DNA of 5,171 nucleotides from Clostridiales bacterium (GTDB lineage: Bacteria > Bacillota_A > Clostridia > Saccharofermentanales > Saccharofermentanaceae). Of this stretch, positions 1 to 5,083 are shown in pieces. The stretch is from contig JAGCGE010000388.1 of the NCBI GenBank assembly GCA_017649745.1, forward strand, positions 1 to 5,171. The letters run 5' to 3'. A program made the translations under genes and the position numbers. The notes under the pieces were generated by a model. That model saw nothing but the letters and a program-made list of their open reading frames with translations. It was not told the origin of the DNA and searched no databases. How positions within the stretch are numbered: position 1 is the first letter of the stretch; each line of letters begins with the position of its first letter.

Positions 1-180
1 AACGGAGCTCACAAAGCAAGAACTCTTGTGACCTGACTGTCCCTGATCTGACGCAGTTGTCTGCATGCAGCAACCCGGACCCGAATGATATATCGGACAG
101 ACTCTGTCGATCGCGCCAAGCACGGAATTGATGCCGGCCAGAACGCAGCCGCCCTTAGGATTTTCCATTACGTTAGCCAT
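1..180 (-). CDS. Second nitrogenase-like NifK-type beta subunit (K2), N-terminal 60 residues; 3' part outside the window
   Basis: The first 60 codons are visible, starting MANVMENPKGGC. C12 and C37 (HSGPGCC, with an extra C38) are 25 residues apart, as are the first two NifK P-cluster cysteines (Cys70 and Cys95 in Azotobacter). The segment aligns with K1: CVLAGINSVLGAIDRVCPIYHSGPGC against CALAAMQTVQAIDRALPILHSGPGC. C25 and C55 are extra. The third expected P-cluster cysteine lies beyond the left edge. The start is fixed by GGGAGGA 7 nt upstream, inside the last D2 codons (Glu-Gly-Gly-Asn), and by the one-base gap to the D2 stop. D2 and K2 are therefore translationally coupled and should form a heteromeric complex. 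Confidence 0.85.
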   Translation of the reverse strand, partial: MANVMENPKGGCVLAGINSVLGAIDRVCPIYHSGPGCCMQTTASDQGQSGHKSSCFVSSV

Positions 181-181
181 G

Positions 182-1636
182 TCAGTTTCCTCCCTCAGTT
201 ATGTACTTAAACGGATTCTGCTCGTACCATGATTCCTTGTAAGGAAGCTTGGTATGTGCAGCAAGTTTCTTATTAAATCCCGGATTCTCCAGCTGATCGG
301 CGATCTTATTTCCGAGGAACAAAAGTCCGTCGTAACCCATGGTCGGGCGCTTACCGTCGAGAACATGAGTAGTCGGGATTCCGAGTTTAGCAGCCCACTC
401 CGGAACGCCGATGAAAGCATCAGGCTTCAGGCGATTAACGAGGTTGACCTGCTCGAACGGCTGCATATTAGCAATATCAACAACGAAGTCTTTATGAATG
501 CCGTTCAGATATTCGATATCTACTTGAGCATCATCGTCATAGGTCGGTGTCTCAAGACCTACAAGTTCCATTCCGAAATCGTCGATAAGTGCAGCAGCCG
601 CGAATGAACGTCCTGTTCCTCCGCAGATGAAGACACGCTTGCCCTGAAGTCTGTCGCGGATCTTCTTGACGAGCGGCTCGATCCTCTCGTGCTCGCGCGC
701 AATGATCTCTTCGACTTCTTTCTCCTTGCCGATGACCTTCGCGATACCTCTGTACCACTTGTCAGTATTACGGATACCGATCGGCATTACAGTGTGAGAA
801 TATGGAATGTCGTAGTCCTCTTCCAAAGTCTTCATGAACTCATCAGCGAAGACTTTACAGATTGATGTAGAAGCCTTTGCAGCAGGGATCTTGCGAATCT
901 TTTCGAGCGAACTGAAGAAAGGAATGTAATTGACCTTCGCACCAAGAAGAGAGAGCATTCTCTCCATCTCTTTCTGATCAGCGTAGCTTACAGTAGTCGG
1001 CGCGAAAAGATTGATAAGTCCGTCCTCTTTCTCAACTTTCTGATTCTTAAGAATGTACTTGTTGATCGATATGAAAGCAGCATCAAAACCTGATGCACAG
1101 ATCTTGGATTTGAAACCCTCACAATGGATCGGCACGAGAAGCGTATCAGGGAACTCAGACTGGAGATTCTCACAGATTGCATCGATGTCATCGCCGATGA
1201 TTCCCGACGCACATGATGTGAAAACGAAAGCGAGCTTCGGGTTATACCTGTCGACTGCTTTAGTAACTGCCTCGCGAAGCTTAGCCTCTCCTCCGAAAAC
1301 AACACTCTTCTGATCGATATTCGTTACGATCAATCGCGGATTTTTAACGTTCCTGATACCTCTATGGATCTGACCAACACGGTACATATCGATCGCCATG
1401 ATCGCACATCCCACACAGCCTTGCGGCGAGTGCGAGATAAACACGGAATCTTCAAGCGACATCAACGCCGCCATACTGTTAATCTGCTGGCACTGAAGTC
1501 CCTGAGCGAAGCTTCGGTCAGCTCTTTTAAGACAACCTTTCTTGTAATCCTCGCTGACTTCCTTACCTGTGGAACCCAGATCATTTAATCTGCCGGGCTT
1601 ACTTTCTCTTACACCTGAATATGTAACCTTAGACAT
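182..1636 (-). CDS. Second nitrogenase-like NifD-type alpha subunit (D2)
   Basis: The 484-aa product starts MSKVTYSG and is a clear paralogue of D1, with an aligned GII-G-[ED]-DID and HCEGFKS-[RK]-I core. P-cluster-type cysteines are C49, C74 (HSPQGC) and C142 (TSCASGIIGDDID). C260, 12 residues before EEDY, aligns with NifD Cys275. The Gln191 position is C180, His195 is F184 and His442 is L426, although H424 lies two residues away. GGTGRSF at 339-345 aligns with the GGLRPRH cofactor loop of NifD. D2 has far fewer N-terminal cysteines than D1 (C35 and C49 only). It sits between the NifX-like gene and K2, the order seen around NifE-NifN-NifX sets, so a scaffold role for D2-K2 is plausible; a second enzyme with another substrate is equally open. 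The start ATG is chosen for its AAGGAGG. The stop is one base before the K2 ATG, with K2's binding site inside the last codons. Confidence 0.88.
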   Translation of the reverse strand: MSKVTYSGVRESKPGRLNDLGSTGKEVSEDYKKGCLKRADRSFAQGLQCQQINSMAALMSLEDSVFISHSPQGCVGCAIMAIDMYRVGQIHRGIRNVKNPRLIVTNIDQKSVVFGGEAKLREAVTKAVDRYNPKLAFVFTSCASGIIGDDIDAICENLQSEFPDTLLVPIHCEGFKSKICASGFDAAFISINKYILKNQKVEKEDGLINLFAPTTVSYADQKEMERMLSLLGAKVNYIPFFSSLEKIRKIPAAKASTSICKVFADEFMKTLEEDYDIPYSHTVMPIGIRNTDKWYRGIAKVIGKEKEVEEIIAREHERIEPLVKKIRDRLQGKRVFICGGTGRSFAAAALIDDFGMELVGLETPTYDDDAQVDIEYLNGIHKDFVVDIANMQPFEQVNLVNRLKPDAFIGVPEWAAKLGIPTTHVLDGKRPTMGYDGLLFLGNKIADQLENPGFNKKLAAHTKLPYKESWYEQNPFKYITEGGN

Positions 1637-1642
1637 GATCTG

Positions 1643-1649
1643 CCTCCTT
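1643..1649 (-). promoter_or_regulatory. Ribosome binding site that sets the D2 start
   Basis: AAGGAGG lies on the minus strand 6 nt before the ATG at 1636, in the gap after the nifX-like stop. It favours that ATG over the in-frame TTG at 1654, which would place the site inside the coding region. Confidence 0.88.
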
Positions 1650-1650
1650 C

Positions 1651-2061
1651 TCAAGTGCCCGCACGAAGCGAGCGATTGTTATCGATCTTGTTGTAATATG
1701 AAGCGATCTTATTAAGTGCATCCGTAACCTTTGTCTCGATATCGAACACTGAGATCGCTCTCTTTTCGAACTGCTTCTGCGCCTGAAATCCGATCTTCTT
1801 GCAAACGACCGCACGGCAGTCTTCGACAGCAGTCACCTTAGCTGCGACTTCTTCACCGCCACCGCATCCGTGACCTCCGCCGGAGCACCCGTTCTTGTCG
1901 CCGCACTTGCTTACGCAAGCTTCACCTTCAGCGACTACACGCTCTTCATGAAGCTCGTACTTCTCGCCTTCAACTTTGTATATAAGGAACTTCTCGACTT
2001 CGCCGAACTTGAGGTCAGTGTTGACGCCGTCAGATGATCCTATCGCAATGTAATAAGCCAT
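1651..2061 (-). CDS. NifX/NafY-family cofactor-binding protein with a Cys-rich insert
   Basis: The 136-aa protein fits the dinitrogenase iron-molybdenum cofactor family (NifX, NafY, NifB C-terminal domain). It opens with MAYYIAIGSSDG, followed by LKFGEVEKFLIYKVEG (about 17-32, the family's HFG..FLIY segment with Lys in place of His). DCRAVVCKKIG follows at 81-91, and a helical end SVFDIETKVTDALNKIASYY at 104-123 completes the domain. Between the halves (about 49-69) is an unusual insert with C49, C53, C59, H64 and C66 in a Gly-rich GGGHGCGGG context, plus C82 and C87 nearby, suggesting metal or Fe-S cluster binding. Family members hold or transfer NifB-co or finished cofactor to NifEN or NifDK, so this one probably serves cofactor delivery to D2-K2 or D1-K1. 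The stop is 14 nt before the D2 ATG. It is the first gene after the inverted-repeat array. Confidence 0.82.
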   Translation of the reverse strand: MAYYIAIGSSDGVNTDLKFGEVEKFLIYKVEGEKYELHEERVVAEGEACVSKCGDKNGCSGGGHGCGGGEEVAAKVTAVEDCRAVVCKKIGFQAQKQFEKRAISVFDIETKVTDALNKIASYYNKIDNNRSLRAGT

Positions 2062-2067
2062 AACTAA

Positions 2068-2074
2068 CTCCTTT
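2068..2074 (-). promoter_or_regulatory. Ribosome binding site of the nifX-like gene
   Basis: AAAGGAG lies 6 nt before the ATG at 2061 on the minus strand. It is a strong site, which fixes the start. It sits close downstream of inverted-repeat unit 1. Confidence 0.85.
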
Positions 2075-2084
2075 ATTTACATGT

Positions 2085-2118
2085 CCAACATAACCATCGA
2101 TTTTCACGTTAATGTTGG
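2085..2118. repeat. Inverted-repeat unit 1 (nearest the nifX-like start)
   Basis: Perfect arms CCAACAT (2085-2091) and ATGTTGG (2112-2118) are separated by 20 nt. The pairing extends inward by AAC/GTT with a one-base bulge. The minus-strand core GAAAAT is at 2105-2100. The inner edge lies 23 nt before the start codon and about 10 nt before the Shine-Dalgarno sequence, so a bound protein or a hairpin could affect initiation. Confidence 0.85.
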
Positions 2119-2164
2119 GTTTTTCCGGTAGATTTCAGCTGATTTTTCTCGAAAAAACCAACAT
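2112..2164. repeat. 14-nt inverted repeat linking units 1 and 2
   Basis: ATGTTGGGTTTTTC (2112-2125) and GAAAAAACCAACAT (2151-2164) are reverse complements at 13 of 14 positions, with 25 nt between. The repeat uses one arm from unit 1 and one from unit 2, so in RNA or cruciform DNA it would compete with the two unit hairpins. Confidence 0.65.
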
Positions 2165-2191
2165 TTATTCGAAAATAAGAATTTATGTTGG
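2158..2191. repeat. Inverted-repeat unit 2, followed by T6 on the minus strand
   Basis: Perfect arms CCAACAT (2158-2164) and ATGTTGG (2185-2191) flank a core with a further inner inverted repeat, ATTC (2167-2170) and GAAT (2179-2182). GAAAAT is on the plus strand at 2171-2176, so this unit is inverted relative to units 1 and 3. In minus-strand RNA the hairpin is followed at once by U6 (2157-2152), which resembles an intrinsic terminator. Confidence 0.85.
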
Positions 2192-2220
2192 ATATCACCT
2201 CTTAAGATGTTCGAAAATTC

Positions 2221-2254
2221 CCAACATGATATTCATTTTCGAGTGTTATGTAGG
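2221..2254. repeat. Inverted-repeat unit 3 (farthest from the nifX-like start)
   Basis: Arms CCAACAT (2221-2227) and ATGTAGG (2248-2254, one mismatch) are separated by 20 nt. The minus-strand core GAAAAT is at 2240-2235. The unit begins just after the terminator of the upstream unit. Confidence 0.85.
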
Positions 2255-2261
2255 ACCCCCG

Positions 2262-2307
2262 AAAAGAGAATATACCAAGCACAACGAATCGTGCCTGGCA
2301 TATCCCC
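2262..2307 (-). terminator. Intrinsic terminator of the cysK-D1-K1 unit
   Basis: Starting 8 nt after the K1 stop, the minus strand reads a left arm GGGGATATGCCAGGCAC (2307-2291), a loop of 8 nt (2290-2283) and a right arm GTGCTTGGTATATTCTC (2282-2266), followed by TTTT (2265-2262). The arms pair over 17 positions if four G:U wobbles are allowed. The wobbles exist only in minus-strand RNA (they become A:C mismatches in plus-strand RNA), which supports the orientation. The U tract is short (U4, then CGGGGG), so termination may be partial and allow some read-through into the downstream nifX-like unit. Confidence 0.68.
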
Positions 2308-2315
2308 ACGTTTTA

Positions 2316-3614
2316 TCAGTTAAATCGGGAAACTGCTACTGTATAGCTGTCCTCGATGAGGCGGATACCGCCTTCATAACCGACATATGATCTGTCGAAT
2401 ACCACCTTGTCCTGTACAGGCCATGAGATATTCAGGAAGTTACCTTTTAATGATTCTGTCACTTCTTTATCGTAGTAACCGCCAAGCACCAGCGGATAAC
2501 CATGATAGTCGTGTTCCTTGATCTCGTTGTGGATCTTGAATCCGTCTGTCTCGAATGAGACGTCTGCTTCGATACCAAAGTTCAGTTTCTTGAACTCTTC
2601 AGCGATCTGATCTCTGTAGTTCTTTGGTGTGTCGTCGACGACAAACTGCTTAGCCGGAATGAGACCCAAGTCGTTAACGAGGAACTTAGTGATTCCAAGT
2701 GAGTACTGCGCATCAGCTACGACAGTGAATTGCTTGTTTATGACGCGGTTCTCAAGGAAGAGGTCTGCATATCTTCCGATGAGATAATAGTAGTAGTCCT
2801 CATGCTCCTTGACGACTGCTTCGATCTTCTCTTCGGCAACGCCTGCGAACTTACCGACTTCTCTTAGAAACTTACTGGTCTCTGTGGCTCCGATTGGAAG
2901 CGTCGGATAGTGAAGATAAGGAGTACCGAATTTACGCTCCATCTTCTTAACGTTGCCGAGTCCCACCCAAGGTGAAACGAGAAGATTGAATTCAGCTTCA
3001 GGGATCTTGTTGATGTTCTCGATTCCTCTGTTGTAGCCGAAGATCGTGTTAGGTGTGAGTCCTAATTCGGCAACCAGTTGCTCTAATGCTCTTAAGTTAC
3101 CGAGCCAGAAAAGATCCTGATACGGAACGTCTGCCCAGATATTCACAAGACCCTTCTGCTTCTTGTCTGACTTCTTAAGGTACTGCTCTATGATCGCGTC
3201 AACGACCTGCTCGTGTCCCTTGTAGTTGTTGCCCTTGAATCCTGCAGTTGGTGCATAGATAACAGGCTTATCAGCATCTTCGAATCTCGATACAACTTCG
3301 CCTGAATCATCACCAACGATCTCAGGGATACATCCTGTGAGAACAACATAAAGGTCTGCGTCGATGACCTTGAGAGCGTTTTCAATAGTGGAATTAAGTT
3401 TCTTTACGCCACCGAAAACAACGTCCTTCTCATTGATACTCGTACACGGGAAGATGTTCGGAGAAAAGTATCCGGAACTTCCGTTTGTATCGGAGAGTTT
3501 CTGTGCGCAGCCAGGACCTGAGTGAAGTATAGGCAATGCTCTGTCGATCGCCTGAACTGTCTGCATCGCAGCCAGCGCACATTTATATCTTTGCTTATCA
3601 AGTATTTTAGCCAT
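2316..3614 (-). CDS. Nitrogenase-like component 1, NifK-type beta subunit (K1), partner of D1
   Basis: The product is 432 aa, starting MAKILDKQ. It carries the three beta-side P-cluster-type cysteines: C12, C36 (HSGPGC) and C95 (TGCIPEIVGDD). NifK-family marks include DVVFGG at 64-69, PTAGFKGN near 122-129, and a C-terminal WPVQDKV...YVGYEGG segment at 398-416 that matches the FP..DR...GYEG end of NifK. It is about 90 residues shorter than Azotobacter NifK, lacking the long N-terminal extension, as is common in NifN and nitrogenase-like K proteins. A GTG start 45 nt upstream (3659) is open, but the ATG at 3614 is chosen because GGAGGAG lies 8 nt before it and it overlaps the D1 stop by one base (TAATG), a translational-coupling arrangement that fits a 1:1 subunit ratio. 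It probably pairs with D1 and shares a bridging Fe-S cluster with it. An intrinsic terminator follows the stop. Confidence 0.9.
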   Translation of the reverse strand: MAKILDKQRYKCALAAMQTVQAIDRALPILHSGPGCAQKLSDTNGSSGYFSPNIFPCTSINEKDVVFGGVKKLNSTIENALKVIDADLYVVLTGCIPEIVGDDSGEVVSRFEDADKPVIYAPTAGFKGNNYKGHEQVVDAIIEQYLKKSDKKQKGLVNIWADVPYQDLFWLGNLRALEQLVAELGLTPNTIFGYNRGIENINKIPEAEFNLLVSPWVGLGNVKKMERKFGTPYLHYPTLPIGATETSKFLREVGKFAGVAEEKIEAVVKEHEDYYYYLIGRYADLFLENRVINKQFTVVADAQYSLGITKFLVNDLGLIPAKQFVVDDTPKNYRDQIAEEFKKLNFGIEADVSFETDGFKIHNEIKEHDYHGYPLVLGGYYDKEVTESLKGNFLNISWPVQDKVVFDRSYVGYEGGIRLIEDSYTVAVSRFN

Positions 3615-5080
3615 TATTTGTTCTCCTCCAGGAATGTATCGACATCCTGCTTGTACCACCAGTCTGTGTATGGAAGCTTGGATCTCTTAGCGAGGTTCTC
3701 CTCGAAGCTTCGATTCTTGATCGCGTCGACGATCGTTTTCGCGAACTCAAGAGTATGCTTGTAACCGAAGATCATGTACTCGTCGGCTACATAGATAGCA
3801 GGTGTGCCGTTCTTGATAGCCCATACCGTTGAACCCGGATGACGGGACAGGTACATATCAGGCTTATATTTGTGGAGGATATTCATTACCTCATAGTTCT
3901 GCTGATCGGCTACGCTTGCCTCGAAGTCGATATCGTTATCGAGGAGGTACTTCATTGAAGGCGGAACGTCACCGTTCTCATACTTCTTGTCGTAGTGCCA
4001 AGCGAGAGCCCATACTACCTTAATGCCAAGCTCATCGAGTACTCGGGATACTTCAAACGTATAGCCAGGACCCATTCCGAGAACAGCTGTAAGACCCTTG
4101 AGTTCCTTCTTGACCTCTTCGATCTGAGGAATGTAGATCGCACGCTGCTCTTCGATGTATTTCTCGATCTTCTCGGATCTGCCGGTAACCTTACCGAGCT
4201 CGCGGAGCCATGTCTCAAAACCCTTGATACCGCACTGGTTGATGCTCCTTACATAAGGAACTCCGTACTTTTCTTCAAGTGAGTTACCAAGGTAGTTACC
4301 GAGAGTACCGCAGATACATGTCGTAGCGACAGCCTCAGAAAGATGAGAGAGTTCTTCGACTGTTGAGTTACAGTAGAGGAATACAGGATCAAGGTCGAAG
4401 TTCTTGAACATCTCGATTATCTCCGGACGGGCACTCTCGAAAAAGTTCTTGAAGTTGATCTTGTTAGTCTTAACGCCTTCCCTCGGTGGCTGCACGATAG
4501 ACTGCAAAACAGCGTGATCCGAAATATCGAAACCGGTTGCCCAGATACGTGACTTGAAGCCTTCGCAGTGGACTGCAACGATCGGTACGCCGACCTCATC
4601 TCTTACTTCATCAACGATACTGTCGATGTCCTCACCGATGATACCAGTTGCACAGGAACTTGATACAAAGATAGCCTTCGGTGAATATCTCTTGTTAACT
4701 TCAAGGATGACGTTTCTCAACGTATTAGTTGATCCGAAGATCGTGTCATTCTCGTTCATGTCTGTTCCGACATATACTGTGTCACTTGTAACGCCGCGCT
4801 TCTTTGACATTACCTTGGCCATATAATAGGATCCGGCTGCCGCAACGGAACATCCTGCAGGACCGTGGTGGATAAGTGCTACATCGCGGATACCGCAGAG
4901 CTGTCCGAGAGCACATGAAGAAAGACATGTACTGGACTGTGAAAAGCATCTGGAACATCCCTTGAGCGTTCCGCACTCACTTTGTGTAGCGAGATCTTTT
5001 AATGTTCCTACGTAGCCCGTGATGGAACCGATTCGGTTCTCTCTTGTAGCTATGTTGGAATTATTCAGATTAGTTGGCAT
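3614..5080 (-). CDS. Nitrogenase-like component 1, NifD-type alpha subunit (D1); not a true nitrogenase
   Basis: The 488-aa product has the full length of NifD (about 490 aa) and its three-part Rossmann-like layout. P-cluster-type cysteines are seen at C52, C77 (HHGPAGC) and C143 (SSCATGIIGEDID). CEGF is at 172-175. C257, exactly 12 residues before EEKYG, aligns with FeMo-co ligand Cys275 of Azotobacter NifD. By the same anchored alignment Gln191 is W180, His195 is F184 and His442 is A432, so N2 reduction is very unlikely. The N-terminus is unusually cysteine-rich (C36, C42, C45, C52, C56, C62). The protein should form a heterotetramer with K1, carry Fe-S clusters and take electrons from a NifH-like ATPase not seen here. 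The start ATG follows the cysK stop by 3 nt with GAAGAGG 8 nt upstream. The substrate is unknown; the cysK linkage suggests sulfur metabolism. A scaffold role (NifE-like) is the main alternative. Confidence 0.9.
   Translation of the reverse strand: MPTNLNNSNIATRENRIGSITGYVGTLKDLATQSECGTLKGCSRCFSQSSTCLSSCALGQLCGIRDVALIHHGPAGCSVAAAGSYYMAKVMSKKRGVTSDTVYVGTDMNENDTIFGSTNTLRNVILEVNKRYSPKAIFVSSSCATGIIGEDIDSIVDEVRDEVGVPIVAVHCEGFKSRIWATGFDISDHAVLQSIVQPPREGVKTNKINFKNFFESARPEIIEMFKNFDLDPVFLYCNSTVEELSHLSEAVATTCICGTLGNYLGNSLEEKYGVPYVRSINQCGIKGFETWLRELGKVTGRSEKIEKYIEEQRAIYIPQIEEVKKELKGLTAVLGMGPGYTFEVSRVLDELGIKVVWALAWHYDKKYENGDVPPSMKYLLDNDIDFEASVADQQNYEVMNILHKYKPDMYLSRHPGSTVWAIKNGTPAIYVADEYMIFGYKHTLEFAKTIVDAIKNRSFEENLAKRSKLPYTDWWYKQDVDTFLEENK
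3623..3629 (-). promoter_or_regulatory. Ribosome binding site of K1, inside the last codons of D1
   Basis: GGAGGAG reads on the minus strand within the codons for the final Glu-Glu residues of D1, 8 nt before the K1 ATG. It decides the K1 start at 3614 over the upstream GTG at 3659. Together with the TAATG stop/start overlap it implies coupled translation of D1 and K1. Confidence 0.85.
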
Positions 5081-5083
5081 ATA

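Larger units (their letters stand above)
2085..2254. promoter_or_regulatory. Array of three 34-bp inverted-repeat units upstream of the nifX-like gene; probable operator array
   Basis: Three copies of CCAACAT-N20-ATGTTGG lie at 2085-2118, 2158-2191 and 2221-2254. Each has exactly 20 nt between the arms, and only one of the six arms carries a mismatch (ATGTAGG at 2248-2254). All three share GAAAAT near the middle, on the minus strand in units 1 and 3 and on the plus strand in unit 2. Unit starts are 73 and 63 bp apart, close to 7 and 6 helical turns, which would put the units on the same DNA face. The array fills most of the space between the K1 terminator and the nifX-like start and ends 23 nt before that ATG. 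I infer it controls the nifX-D2-K2 unit, most simply as binding sites for a dimeric regulator. No convincing sigma-70 promoter (-35/-10) is visible in the region, which could mean activator dependence. Leader-RNA hairpins are the alternative reading. Confidence 0.7.

Noticed and set aside
1637..1654. Longer D2 start at the TTG at 1654 (6 extra residues)
   Set aside because: It would swallow the strong AAGGAGG site that serves the ATG at 1636.
2085..2254. CRISPR array: three repeats of 34 bp separated by 39 and 29 bp
   Set aside because: The inner 20 bases of the repeats differ, unit 2 is inverted, there are only three units, and no cas gene is visible. The conserved arms and core fit binding sites or hairpins instead.
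2062..2261. Sigma-70 or sigma-54 promoter for the nifX-like unit
   Set aside because: I found no pair of good -35/-10 hexamers with 16-18 bp spacing and no TGGCAC-N5-TTGC element on the minus strand, so no promoter is called although one should exist here.
2112..2390. Plus-strand open frame of 92 codons across the intergenic region and the K1 end
   Set aside because: It covers the repeat array and the terminator and overlaps K1 antisense, with no convincing ribosome binding site and no recognisable protein pattern.
3615..3659. Longer K1 start at the GTG at 3659 (15 extra residues)
   Set aside because: The extension lies inside D1 and has no good binding site, while the ATG at 3614 has GGAGGAG 8 nt upstream and a TAATG overlap.
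254..4826. Plus-strand and other-frame open reading frames inside D1, K1 and D2 (60-117 codons)
   Set aside because: They are antisense or shifted-frame shadows of the conserved NifD/NifK-like genes and have no protein-family features of their own.
182..5080. True molybdenum, vanadium or iron-only nitrogenase (NifDK, VnfDK, AnfDK)
   Set aside because: The positions of NifD Gln191, His195 and His442 are replaced in both D proteins, there is no VnfG/AnfG gene between D and K, and the context is cysK rather than nif genes.
182..5080. CfbD of coenzyme F430 synthesis, or the chlorophyll enzymes BchNB and BchYZ
   Set aside because: CfbD acts as a single homomeric subunit, whereas each locus here has a D and a K gene. 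No tetrapyrrole genes are seen, and D1 and D2 keep the Cys275-type cofactor cysteine, which those enzymes do not need.
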